A DNA stretch of 64,000 nt from the NCBI GenBank assembly GCA_951799405.1, contig OX637346.1, positions 10,005,215 through 10,069,214 of the forward strand, written 5' to 3'. Under the pieces are notes generated by a model. The model ran no database searches and was not told where the DNA came from. It was given only the letters and a program-made list of their open reading frames with translations. Source of the stretch: Agapetus fuscipes (taxonomy: Eukaryota; Arthropoda; Insecta; Trichoptera; Glossosomatidae). The translations under genes were made by a program, and so were the position numbers. This document shows, piece after piece, positions 22,066-32,140 of this stretch. How positions within the stretch are numbered: the stretch's first letter is position 1; the number at the start of each line of letters is the position of its first letter.

Positions 22066-22368
22066 ATGGCCGCCTCACCACAGATTAACAATTTTTTAAA
22101 AGAACCAAAAAACTGCAAAAATAACAGATTGCATAAGAGGTGTGTTTGTGGGCTTAGATACTATTATATAGAAAGTAAAAAAGTATGTTATTGTAAAAAA
22201 AAACTAAGATACCTACATAAAAACTCATACCTTATTGAAAAAACTTTTTTTCTAGATGGCATTGATATCAATTCAGTAGTCTTAGATACATTTTCCTTCA
22301 AATTAATAATTCATGAGCGTTTATTCGACAACTACCGATCGCATGTTAGTTTAAAATCTACATCATAA
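22066..22368 (+). other. 100-codon Lys/Cys-rich open frame, doubtful
   Basis: Starts at ATG with no visible promoter or splice context. It encodes a lysine-rich peptide with a CVCG and CYCKKK cluster near residues 27-46 and no further recognised motif. High AT and lysine content are expected from A-rich DNA. A chance frame is more likely than a gene; an exon cannot be excluded. Confidence 0.15.
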
Positions 22369-22707
22369 AAACGTTATTTTTACGTGTCATGTCCGAGGGT
22401 ATGGGGGACAGGCATTGATGGCAACCTTTACCCTCCGATCATGCCTAGCGGGTACGCATTATGAAGGTTGATATCCGAAAGTATAATAATACTCCCACTC
22501 CAAGTATTAACGTAACAAGGTCGTCAAATACTCCAAATTTTGTCGTCGAGTATTCCTATAACGTTTCCGAATGTTTCTGTAGCTGTGACGTTGTAGTCAT
22601 TCCACAAAGGTTCGTCAAAGGAGAAATTATAGTTCTGCTATGGCCATCATCATAGTCATTATCCGTTCATTATTGTCAAACATACAACACGATATATTAC
22701 ATATACA
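22369..22707. other. Unique DNA
   Basis: No recognised feature. Confidence 0.35.
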
Positions 22708-22930
22708 AGGATGATTTATTTGGAAGATACACATAATTAAAGAGCTTAATTTTTGTGGGTATCATACCTCAAGGACCCTCTTACATCACGGATAAGATTT
22801 TTTGTAAACATGCGTCTTCAGTGGTCGTTTAAATATACAAAAAAGTTTTTGCTTTCCTTAGATTAGGTGGTAGTCTGTTCCACTCCATTGGACCCGCAAA
22901 CTGGAAAACATGTCTCTCAAGGACGTTATT
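22708..22930 (-). mobile_element. SINE C, partial minus copy
   Basis: Begins with AAGGATGATTTATTTGG, the complement of the SINE C 3' end, followed by GGTATCATACCTCAAGGACC as in the 17.6-kb copy (GTATCACACCTCAAGAGCC). Further right it diverges and no tRNA-like head is visible. Confidence 0.55.
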
Positions 22931-23667
22931 TGAACATTTCAAATGATCGTAATTTCAGTTAAATTCAACTTAAGCTGTCATCTTTGTTTGTAGAAATTGT
23001 CGCTAAAAATTAGGAAAACTCGATGACTTTCTTGCATCGTAAAAGTCTTTCATGTTTATACTCGGAGTGTTTGATATAAAATAAGCAATCAATACTCAAT
23101 CTCTGTCAGTATCTATGACACGCACCGACTGACGAGGGTAGCTGTGGGGGTGGGGTGAGGGGGTGAGAGGGTGGGGGATGTGGGGGGTCCCAAGGAAGTG
23201 CGAGCAAATGAGTTTATTGAGAATATTTTACTCCCGGCCGTGTGGATTTATACTTAATTGTCTATAAAACGTGAAGAGATAAATTACAAATGTTGTTTGT
23301 GTGCTTGCACTGGCGCCGTATATTTTAATTCACCCCTAATGATAATCAGCGCTGTGCGCCAAATTCAAATAAAAAGTGATTTTGGATTATAGAAAAGCGC
23401 ATTGATTAAGAAGTAAAAAAACATCCAAATTATGAAAGCATTGAACACGGAGAATTGAATATCGTAAATACGGAGAATCAATATTTTTAACATGTACGAG
23501 TATGTTGATATAAATAGCTATGTAGTAAGGGTAGTTGTAGATATAGGTGTATACGGCCGGATGTTGATAGTGCATAGTTGATTTCCAAGATCTATTGCTG
23601 TGGTCTGTTGGAGCTGTTTTGGACGTTTGGTCCATGTCTGTGATGGACTTTTTCAGCGTCATCGTAG
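22931..23667. other. Unique DNA with a G-rich tract
   Basis: No gene seen. The G-rich tract 23,146-23,188 is listed separately. Confidence 0.4.
23146..23188 (+). other. Potential G-quadruplex tract
   Basis: Five or more runs of 3-6 G separated by 1-6 bases (GGGGGTGGGG, GGGGG, GGG, GGGGG, GGGGGG). The composition strongly satisfies the usual G4 pattern. Role unknown. Confidence 0.65.
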
Positions 23668-23785
23668 TTTCATCATCATCATCATCATCATTACATCACC
23701 CTCACGCTGAAGAAGCCCATCTCAGACATGGGTTGCAGCCTCCAGCTCCAACAGATCCTTGGAAGCAACTCTCCATTGAAAGTTT
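23668..23785 (+). repeat. Family E repeat with CAT microsatellite
   Basis: A CAT/ATC trinucleotide run at about 23,669-23,691 is followed by ACCCTCACGCTGAAGAAGCC and AGACATGGGTTGCAGCC, which match 8,271-8,395. Confidence 0.55.
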
Positions 23786-24519
23786 TGAGTATATTATTTA
23801 AATTATGTATTTATTAAGACAAAGCAAAATCGAAGCAAAGACTTGAAAAACTCAAAAACACCAAATAAACCAAACAGAAAGCTGTAAAAATATTACGAAG
23901 TATTTTTTCTACTTTTTGTTTGTTACTATTAAACATATTGTGGATATTAATTTTTTTGCACGAATATTGAAAATATATCGACGCACACGGCTCCAAAAAA
24001 TTTTTTTTTTTGTTTTCAAAAAGAACGAGAGGGAAAAATGTGTATGAAAGCAGTTACAATTTGTGCGTATAGAGCAATGCTTGAAGTCCGTAATTACCGG
24101 AAATAAAATACGATAAAAACCAAAAGGGGCCCGCTCCCCCCGTGCCCTCTCATCCCCCAACAGAAGGGTAGGTCCTCTGGAAGGGCTGAAGGGGGGAGGG
24201 GGATACAAGGAGAGGGGGTGGCAACCATGATTAATTCTGGTAAATGAATTTACGTGCAGTGACCACGAAAAATATATCCTCGAACAAAATGAGCCCATCC
24301 GTCGAGTGATTTTTAAAAATAAACCAATCAGTGGGAGCGATTTGAAATAATGTTTGGTTTTTCGGCCGCCCTTTGAACTGTAGCCAATTTAGATTAAGCT
24401 ATTGTAATGTAGATGGATGATGAAAAATGTTTTTTACTTGTAAAAAGTATTTTATATATGGCTTTATTACACAATAAGTAATAGTCATTTACGGCTATAT
24501 CATTGTAAGTTAAATCCGT
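23786..24519. other. Unique DNA with C/G-rich patch
   Basis: 24,125-24,225 holds C-runs followed by G-runs (GGGGGGAGGGGG, GAGAGGGGGTGG), a weaker G4 candidate. The 129-codon minus frame (23,909-24,298) reads through it and has no recognised domain. Confidence 0.4.
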
Positions 24520-24594
24520 AACGTTTGCAGAATTTCACTGATATCGTAAAAATTAGTTCATTTTTCCGATTTCACCCCATATTAAAGGGAAGAG
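24520..24594 (+). repeat. Family A repeat, diverged middle part
   Basis: TTAGTTCATTTTTCCGATTTCACCCC and AAAGGGAAGAGCGGCAAG match the GTTCACTTTGCCAATGTCACC ... AGGGAAGGTCGGCAAG region. It is cut at the right by a LINE fragment and resumes at about 24,820. Confidence 0.65.
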
Positions 24595-24820
24595 CGGCAA
24601 GCGGCCCCGCACTGTTTTTGGATACAGGGCAGGGCATTCAAAGCGGGCGCTCCAATGACCTGGAATGCTATTCCCGCCTCACTGAGGGATCTGGATTTGG
24701 AGAGACTCTTCAAAAACGTATCAAGACTCACCTCTTTCTCCAATCATATGGACAAGCACCTTTGCAATGACACACTGTCATAAAAGGCGCTTTATAAATT
24801 TTGTACTTCATCATCATCAA
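24595..24820 (+). pseudogene. CR1/L2-like LINE C-terminal fragment inserted in family A
   Basis: Frame around 24,644-24,745 reads APMTWNAIPASLRDLDLERL and then, after a +1 frameshift, KRIKTHLF. Together these correspond to the WNSLP..LR...SL..FK..LKT.LF tail that closes the reverse-transcriptase ORF of CR1/L2-type LINEs. It is followed by GCGCTTTATAAATTTTG and a CATCAT 3' microsatellite, as in those LINEs. The catalytic RT core is missing and the frame is broken, so it is non-functional. Confidence 0.7.
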
Positions 24821-24955
24821 GAGTCGCTGGTATTCATTTGAGTTTTTGTATTTGTGAGCATACTTGCATGTGGCATATGTAAGCGCGAATTTACGCGCAG
24901 TTGTGGGTATGCATGAAATATGAATCTGTTATTCTATACTGTAAGTTGCAAAGGT
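24821..24955 (+). repeat. Family A repeat, 3' half
   Basis: TTCATTTGAGTTTTTGTATTTG, GTGGCATATGTAAGCGCGAA and GTTGTGGGTATGCATGAAAT continue the interrupted copy begun at 24,520. Confidence 0.75.
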
Positions 24956-25150
24956 ACATTGACATTTAAGGCTCATATTTCATGCATGCCCACAAGAAGA
25001 CACATGCTGTTTGTGAGCACACAAAAAAAAGAAAACCTAACATGAAGATAAACTTTGCAACTCCCTGAAACTGGGCTGGCGTTGGCAAAAGTGAACCATG
25101 TCTTTGCAGCATGAGAAGTCAGCCTCATACCAACGTATTAGTCAAGGAAT
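24941..25150 (-). repeat. Family A repeat, minus copy, tail-to-tail with the preceding copy
   Basis: GTAAGTTGCAAAGG, CATGCATGCCCACAAG, CAACTCCCTGAAACTGGG and GTCAGCCTCATACCAACG run in the opposite orientation to 24,821-24,955; the two share their tail at about 24,941-24,955. A 24-bp internal segment before CCCTGAAAC is deleted. Confidence 0.8.
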
Positions 25151-26367
25151 CAATTTTAAATTTTGATGTATTTAGCAATTTTCTTAAGATATGTACATAC
25201 GCGTAAATACTCTTGAATATACATACATACATTTGCAGATATTATCCCCCATTATGTAACACGAAAAGTTAATTATATGTTTTTTTCCTTTCATCTCAAT
25301 AATTCTTTGAAGCGTGTAGATAAACCTTTCAATTCCTCTAAGACGTTCAAACAAGCGCTTAAACTGCTAAAAATAAAATAAAATGAATCTTTCAGTTCTC
25401 TCGAATTCCTAAAAAAACATAATCTTAACTTTCGCGGAACGATGGGGAAGAATAGGGGGTTTATAATTTTCGCCGAGATGGAAGGAAATATTCATTTGAT
25501 ATTTTTCATTACCGTTTTAATTACTGGTTAAGTCTGAAACGGCCATGTTTACCAAGGCATTCGATCATCGGACTGCTTGAAAAAAAAGTACTAAATTGAA
25601 TATTAACGAGAGAAATAATAAAAAAAAAACATTAAAAAATTGCTACAAGGCAAGTCTGGAATAATAATAAATGAAAAATTACGTTCCCATTTTTGCCGAC
25701 TGTTGTTTTTTCCCCAGTTTTGCCTACTTATTTTCAGGTTGGGCTTGAATTTATTCACGGTGGGTAAACGCATGCCTCTCTGTGAATGTAGGGATTATTT
25801 TGTAAGTAAGGGCGATTTTGCTGTTGTATTTATTTATCGTCTTTAACGACCGCTTGCTTTTGTTGAAATCTCAACTTTATTTTCATTACTGCATGGCGTT
25901 GATATTCGCGTAGACAAGGTTAAATTTTTTGAATACGAAGTGAGGTCTACCATTTATTCACACTCGTACCTTTTTTTTTTACAACTTAAGCATGAATTTG
26001 AAATGATGCAAAAAAAAAAAAATCGGAAAAATAAATATACTTCCTGCAAGATCGTCTTTTAGCTCCAAAAGTTATTGAGAATATAAAATAAATAAGAGCT
26101 TATTATCAATTAGTTTAAAAATATATAACAAAAGAAAAACATGATTCATGATGACCACTTTACAACTGATGTGTGTGCGGTGAAGTGAGGATATTTTTTT
26201 TCAGTAATTGTAAAATAGGTCGCCATTTTTGTAGGTCTTACAAATTAACGACTCAAGAGGTTACTGATTTACAAATCAGTAATGTCAAAAACTATCAAAG
26301 ATCAATGAGCAAACTTTTTCAAATGTTATAAATGTCCTTAATTTCATACCAAAATTAAAATGTGTAT
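25151..26367. other. Unique AT-rich DNA
   Basis: No gene recognised. A block at 25,640-25,860 has a 68-codon frame without motifs. Confidence 0.35.
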
Positions 26368-26475
26368 CGTTGCTGGTATAGTCAAGTGGCGTCGGCATTC
26401 AAATTTGCGTTATTGAGACAATCGCAAGTTCGAACCCCGCCTGCGTCGTGTCCTATAGACAATACTCTGGTTCCA
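26368..26475 (+). mobile_element. SINE D relative, tRNA-like head
   Basis: TAGTCAAGTGGCGTCGGC resembles a Pol III A box and CAAGTTCGAACCCCGC a B box, followed by CTCTGGTTCCACAGATGTC, which matches CCCTGGTTCAACAGATGCC in the SINE D copies. No acceptor stem pairing is seen, so it is not a tRNA gene. Confidence 0.55.
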
Positions 26476-27480
26476 CAGATGTCATTGGGTAATTGTTAAT
26501 TAATAATAATTCATTAAAATACTAAATTATTAAATGATTATGTTAATACCTGTTTCTGGTGAATTGAACCTGAATTGCATTCCTATTTACAAATTTATTT
26601 TAAAAAAGTCATAAAACTCATATTAGGCGGATTATTGCGATTTTTGTGAAATAAATCATCCACCAGTAGCCATCAACAAATTGTTATTAAAAAGCACGCA
26701 GCCCTATCACAATAATTACGTAATAAAGCTGTCTGAGAATGCAAGGAGAGATTAATTTATCTTCTCCCCCATACACACTGGAATGAGCGATGAGACGAAA
26801 TATTTTTTATATGTCCACGATGAATCATGTCACGCCTGCTTCAGGCGCGAGAGAGAGAGACCAAAAAAATATAACTCGACAGCTCCAACTCTTTTGTCTT
26901 CTTTTTTTTTCGGGGGAATATAAACGAGCGTTGAGACGGGTGACTCGTTGTTATTGCGGCTTTATTTTCATACCGTTAGCTTAAACGCATGTTCCGTCGT
27001 GTGTAATCCCTTATAAATCAGTAGGCAGTTAGCGGGCCGGCCGAGATTCTAAAGTTCCCCGTGGCAGACTGAAATGTGGAATAAAACACAGGTTTTTGTA
27101 CGTCGGAATGTGAAATTATATTCCGTGGATGTAATATTTTTGTTTTGAATTGTTTTCTGTACTCTACGTAATCCAATTTGACATTCTGTTAAACATGATT
27201 TAAATTGTTGATTTTTTTAATTATTGATGATATGACAATCAATATTCTTGGCTATTTGTAATTTTCTCGTAGGTACATACTTATAAATGTAAGAATTCGG
27301 AAATTCATGAAAACAATATTATCTCGTGATTGAAATGGTAGAAAACGTTTTATTTATTAAACAAGTACTTAAATGTTGAAGTTTATGTATAAATGAAACA
27401 TTTTATTGAACTCATTTACTTTATGACGTAATAGCTTTATACCCTTCATTTTTTAAAACTTAAAATAAAAATGTCTTTGT
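26476..27480. other. Unique DNA with GC-richer block
   Basis: 26,740-27,090 is GC-richer with GAGAGAGAGA and GCGGGCCGGCCGAG, single-copy in the window; a candidate regulatory element on composition alone. Nothing coding recognised. Confidence 0.3.
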
Positions 27481-27489
27481 ATGTATGTG

Positions 27490-27625
27490 GTTACAGAATA
27501 AATGAACTTTTTGTGCACCGACAGTTTCGTCAAAGAATTTATCAACAAAAATAATAAGTACCTGACGATGTGAAGTTCATCATTCACGAAAACGGTTATA
27601 AAAAAATACTCATTCTGTTGCCATA
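27490..27625 (+). mobile_element. Hammerhead-bearing element, diverged (HHF-4)
   Basis: Imperfect inverted ends (GGTTACAGAATAAATGA and TACTCATTCTGTTGCC) enclose one hammerhead-like motif on the plus strand. No target duplication found. Confidence 0.6.
27558..27600 (+). ncRNA. Hammerhead-like motif, partly decayed
   Basis: CTGACGA at 27,562-27,568, unpaired T, stem II GTGAA/TTCAC (27,570-27,574 with 27,583-27,587), GAA at 27,588-27,590. It is followed by AACGGTT, not a perfect palindrome, and stem I does not close well. The core is intact but the flanking stems are degraded. Confidence 0.6.
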
Positions 27626-27675
27626 TTGAAGGTTTTTTATTACATCTTATTCGTTAGCTTAATAAATAGTTATTT

Positions 27676-27795
27676 ATGCCACTGCCAAGTAATGATAGTC
27701 TTTTTAACACGAAGGCTAGTTTGTGCCATGAGGCGCAGCCGAATGGCACAATAGAAAGCACGAGTGTTACAAAGACTAATTACGTGCAGTGGCAT
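27676..27795. repeat. 120-bp imperfect palindrome
   Basis: ATGCCACTGC at 27,676-27,685 pairs with GCAGTGGCAT at 27,786-27,795. Inner arms AGTCTTTTTAACAC and GTGTTACAAAGACT, and TGTGCCAT with ATGGCACA, extend the hairpin to a GC-rich loop. It looks like a MITE-type foldback; no target duplication or second copy seen. Confidence 0.6.
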
Positions 27796-27925
27796 ACAAT
27801 ACTTTTTCTACGACCATGAGAGAATTAACAAAATAGTGAATAATAGTCATTATAATGTACTCGTCCATTTGAAGTAATTAAAACCTTACCTTTGTCAAAA
27901 CGTGTGATTTATCATTCCCTTCGAT

Positions 27926-28156
27926 TATCTAATCTAACCTAAGTTGTAAAAATAAATTATATTTAGGTTTCATATTGAATTCATGCCCACAAGCCGACAC
28001 ATATGTATAAGGTCGCGCTTTTACATCCTGCATATAAGCTTAAACATTCAAACCCAAAACTCAAATAAACATATGCCCTGCAGTTGTATTAGCAGGTGAA
28101 CCAAATTTGTACAGCATAGGTGATCAACCTCATACTCACCTATTAACCAAGTAACT
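27926..28156 (-). repeat. Family A repeat, minus copy, diverged
   Basis: Runs from CTAATCTAACCTAAGTTG to CAACCTCATACTCACC, with GAATTCATGCCCACAAGC and GCCCTGCAGTTG. The CCCCTGTTTCAGGGAAGG region is deleted. Confidence 0.8.
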
Positions 28157-28212
28157 TTTTGAGTTTGTTTATTTTTTGCGGTGAAATTTTTTGTATTGTT
28201 TTCCTTTCAAGC

Positions 28213-28226
28213 CTTTTATTTTCCAT
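28213..28226 (+). repeat. Target-site duplication, left (CTTTTATTTTCCAT)
   Basis: 14-bp perfect direct repeat of 28,337-28,350 around the solo hammerhead unit. Confidence 0.8.
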
Positions 28227-28336
28227 ATTAATTAAATATTAATTAAATAACACACAGTTTTAATTCACTTTTATTTTATTTAAATTATGTCTAACGTTTT
28301 CGCCTAAAAAGGCATCCTCAGGACAATGACAATCCT
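28227..28336 (-). mobile_element. Solo hammerhead unit (single arm of the HHF-1 family)
   Basis: A 110-bp single arm matching the arms of HHF-1 (AATTAAATAACACACAGTTT, TTTTAATTCACT, then the ribozyme), with no inverted partner. Because it has its own perfect 14-bp target duplication, a single arm can integrate alone; the foldbacks are not merely a post-insertion inversion of a longer element. Confidence 0.82.
28289..28324 (-). ncRNA. Small hammerhead ribozyme of the solo unit
   Basis: Minus strand: GTC, CTGAGGA, unpaired T, GCC-TTTTTA-GGC, GAA, AACGTT, cleavage-site A, GAC. Compared with HHF-1 the tolerant seventh core position is G instead of T and the cleavage-site base is A instead of T, both allowed in the hammerhead consensus. 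Confidence 0.82.
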
Positions 28337-28350
28337 CTTTTATTTTCCAT
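28337..28350 (+). repeat. Target-site duplication, right (CTTTTATTTTCCAT)
   Basis: Identical to 28,213-28,226. Confidence 0.8.
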
Positions 28351-29040
28351 TGAAAAAAGAAAAGGTTTATTTGGAGCAATCCGATAAATTTTAGCACTAT
28401 TAACAGTTTTTATTTGACTTTACACATAAAATATATTTATTTTCATCTGAACAGGGCTGAAAGTCTCATCACCACGGTAATTCCTACCTACCGAATATCA
28501 CTAATATTGTATGAAGCCTAATCAGCTGATCGCTTGCGGCCATCTTGGATTGACAGGTCTTCATACAAGGTTGACATTTGAAATTAAAAAATGGTTCCAA
28601 TTCTGACAATGCGCATGCGCACATGTTCATTTTAACACGGTTACCGGTTGCATAATGTAACATTATGCAACGGGTGTAGAAATGTATGGCATTGTGATTG
28701 CGTTAGCCGTTTTGTAATTAGTAAATTACCAAATGGGAGTAGAAAAACTTTATTTGGAAGTAATTTCAGTAGTTAAGATTTGTTTAGAAAACTGTACACA
28801 GTTGTATCGTTATTCCTCCCTTGATGATCGTAATACTTTAATTCACAAATTAATTTTAGCATCACTATTGAACTCTTGGGGATATATTTGTTAAAACATA
28901 TTTTAGTTGAATAACACATAACAACCTTAAGACTAAAACATGGGAAGTTGAAACATCAGTTACAATTTCAAAATGTCTAATTATTTACGATATTCTCTGA
29001 GATGTATACAGAAAAATAAATTTTATCTTTCAAAGAGGCG
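28351..29040. other. Unique DNA with short palindromes
   Basis: Includes TTGCATAATG/CATTATGCAA (28,648-28,670), a 10-bp-stem hairpin. No gene recognised. Confidence 0.4.
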
Positions 29041-29230
29041 CATGGTAATTCAAAGAACCAAATAAAAGAGACTTGGCGGAGTGGTGACAGACTGCCATGC
29101 AGTAGGACTATGGAACTGCAGGAGAAAGGCGTTAGACAGGCAGCGGAGGATTCGGTTGATCAAGGAGGCCATGACCCACCCCGGATAGTTGAGCCATTTA
29201 TGATGATAGAACTTTTGAATTGTCGGAAAA
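29041..29230 (+). pseudogene. Possible LINE ORF C-terminal fragment
   Basis: The frame 29,110-29,292 contains RQAAEDSVDQGGHDPPRIVE followed by an ATGATGATA run. The composition and trinucleotide end resemble the terminus of a LINE ORF with an ATG-type 3' repeat, but no diagnostic RT motif is present and I could not compare it. Low confidence. Confidence 0.25.
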
Positions 29231-29730
29231 TATTGGTAAATCCTGAAATAAATATATCAACTAACGCTGTGTCTGCGAATGTATTGTCTTGAAAAAAAAA
29301 CACAGGAGAATTTTTTTTTTAAAAAGAATGTTCTGTTAACACGAAAAGGGTCCGCTTTTCTGTTAAACATCCAATAAAAATGATCACACAACACGTGCCA
29401 CTGTAAAAATATCTCCAAAAAAAAACCGGTCATGTTTTGTCGTGGTTGAAATAATGTACTACAATAGAGGACCGATTTTTATTTGGGAAAGACACTAGTG
29501 CGTGTAATATGGGGAAACGCTGTTCATTCAATAATACCTACGTGGGTGGTTGCATGATAGACATAAGCAACACGCTCACGACCCTAAATTGGTTCAAATC
29601 TAGGACAAATAAGTAAGATGAGAGAAAGTGACATGTGCTCTTCGATTCTGATTTTATTTTGAATCAGATTGTGTCTTATTTTCTTTATAGAACATTAGTT
29701 ATGTCCTTGAAAAACTGTCATTGCAGTATG

Positions 29731-29738
29731 TATCCTAC
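29731..29738 (+). repeat. Target-site duplication, left (TATCCTAC)
   Basis: 8-bp perfect direct repeat of 29,965-29,972 flanking the MITE. Confidence 0.85.
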
Positions 29739-29964
29739 CTGTGGCGAAGGGTGCCATAGAAGCCGATTCCTATCGGTTTCCCGTTTAAAATGAGGCAAAA
29801 AAATAAGTAAAGACTGCATGGTTTCAATGGGGAAAAAATACGTTTTGATTCTTTGGTTTTAAATGTATTTTTTGCTTTGTGCCTATATTTTTTCAACTTC
29901 TTTGTTACATCATTTTAAAAAGAAAGCCGATGGGAACCAGCTTGTATGGCACCCTTCGCCACTG
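29739..29964. mobile_element. hAT-type MITE, copy 2 (intact ends)
   Basis: 226 bp. Left end CTGTGGCGAAGGGTGCCAT; right end complement CAGTGGCGAAGGGTGCCATA; subterminal inverted parts GCCGATTCCTATCGGTTTCC and GAAAGCCGATGGGAACC. A perfect 8-bp duplication and the CAGTGGCG-like terminus are hAT hallmarks. No transposase: non-autonomous. Same family as 1592-1821, here not inside family A. Confidence 0.88.
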
Positions 29965-29972
29965 TATCCTAC
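29965..29972 (+). repeat. Target-site duplication, right (TATCCTAC)
   Basis: Identical to 29,731-29,738. Confidence 0.85.
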
Positions 29973-30074
29973 ATACTTTCTGTAGTTTCTTGGAGCTGCT
30001 TTCAGTTCTTAATGCTCTTTAGTTTCTCAATATTATTCCGAGTTTTTTACACAAATAGGATTTCTATCCTCTTA

Positions 30075-30170
30075 TGATTTGGGTTTTTGTTTCGTGAGTA
30101 GGTACATATGCAGCATGATTATGTACACGTGTCTATTTGTGGGCATATCAAAAATGAATCATAAATTAAC
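30075..30170 (+). repeat. Family A repeat, 3' half fragment
   Basis: GGGTTTTTGTTTCGTGAGTAG, TACATATGCAGCATG and ACACGTGTCTATTTGTGGGC match the second half of family A; the 5' half and the tail are lost. Confidence 0.65.
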
Positions 30171-32077
30171 AAATATCTTGGCGAAATTTAAACTTGTTTA
30201 CAGATAGGCAAAAATAATAACTTTTACTAACAAAAAATACTGGATAGCGCCTCATCTCATGTCTTTTTTTGAAAGGTAGAAAATAAAAAATGCAAGATTT
30301 TTTCTAATGAGGATACAATTGATTACAACACCCAAGTTTTAATCCACATAATTTACTACATATACGTACATTTTACTTGCATACTTCTCTACCTGAATTC
30401 TCTAGATACGAAAAACCCATGGTAGTGAGTAGCCCCAGCTAGTAACTAGTGGATAAGACGTGCCCTTATAGAGGGTGCTCGGTTATTCCTGGATATAGAG
30501 GGTTCCGGGCTCCCTCCTAATACAGTCGCTGTGGAATGCCACGACGAAACAATAATGTTGCTTACCTTTGAACCCCGTGGCTCAAAGAAAAAAATGCGAA
30601 ACCGGCTTAGTTGATTTCAATTTGGAATTTTGTCTGTGCGGCATTTTTTTTTGCCTTTTTCTACACCAAAGCATCGGATAGAAATAACTGGATTTAGACG
30701 TTTATAGAAATACCCTCTACACATTGAAAATGTATCCTTAAATGTGAAAGTGAATAAACTTGCGTGCACATCTTTGAAAGCAGTATACGATATTGATTAT
30801 TTGATTGAAATGATAGCCAGTTGACCCCTATTTATGTATATTGTACTTGAAAACGTGCATATGATATGCAGGTGCTTTATTGACTTTTGATAGATCTGCC
30901 GGATCTTCTTTGGAAGAACTAAAAGACGACCATCTCCAGTTCAAAGGAAAATTTCTCGGTTGAAGAACCTGAGATAGCGGTTGAGCACAATACTAGTATC
31001 CATATTTACGAGTATATACGAGTTTCCTAAAGGTTCTAATTGATATGCTGATCGCCAATCTTTCCTGAAAAGGTACAAAAAAAGAAGAAGACGTATTTTG
31101 AAGTGGTTTTGTTCATTCTGCTACTTAAGTTTAATAGTTAAAGTAATAACAAAATTCGCTTATAAAATAAATTTAAAGAAATATTCCCTGCTGATATTCG
31201 GCCTTCAATGTAAACAGGAAACGGTTGTTATTTGACGTGCGGTGTGTTTGGGAAAATTACAGGGGCGATTTTACGTAACGATAGAAAAAGGGAAAAACAA
31301 GGAAAAAATAACAGCTTATGGTATTATCCCGGGTAAAAAGAATATTGAAATAAGTCCGCCGTAAGTAAGCAGAAATTCGTGGGGAGTATGGGACGCCCTT
31401 ATAACAAAGCACTCGGCCCGTAGCTTTCCTAATTATTTCGGTCTTAACTTAAACCATTCCAAAAACCGTTCCGTCTTTTTTTATTTTAATTGCATTGACT
31501 AAGGACCGTACTCGAGATGCCCCCAAATTGGTAGTAAATTTTCATTTAAAATGTGGGGGAGAGTTGAGACAATAAAGAAAACAAATTATACAGTTGTTAA
31601 GGAAGCTTGATCCTTTCTCGTTCCCTCTCTCACACAGACTCCTCTGGAATTAAATGGACCAGACTTGAATAGTCTTTTATGTACTTAATGTGACGCATTC
31701 ACTCACTAGGAGTATCTTTCAACCGTGAATAACATGGTTGCATTACTCGAGGATAATTCACTAAAGATATTTTGGATGCTAACACTCAATTGATACTTGG
31801 AATGAAATTTTTGAACGCTTCAGATTGAAGGTTTAATTATTTATAATAGTTTAAAAAATGTGATATTTTTTATTCTTCACTAGATTTCAACTCATAACAA
31901 AACGTTTTTTATTATTTGCATTAGCAACCTGGCCGTGTGACGCCAAAGCATGTTGGACTCAATAAGTCAGCGTATAATCGATAAGAATCTAATAATATTT
32001 TTGGTATATTAAATGGCAAATATGTAGCAATAATTTAAGTTAGCACATACAAACTTACAATTGATATTATAGTACCT
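30171..32077. other. Unique DNA, no gene
   Basis: GC-richer patches at 30,420-30,600 and 31,200-31,560. No coding motif, RNA or repeat recognised. Confidence 0.35.
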
Positions 32078-32140
32078 ATAGCATTTAACGCTATGGACTC
32101 AAAATAGCAACATCGAGGGTTATATTCCCACCAGAGCACA
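32078..32140 (+). repeat. SINE C head fragment
   Basis: AACGCTATGGACTC, GAGGGTTATATTCCC and CCAGAGCACAAAAA align with the tRNA-like head of SINE C; the rest is missing. Confidence 0.5.
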
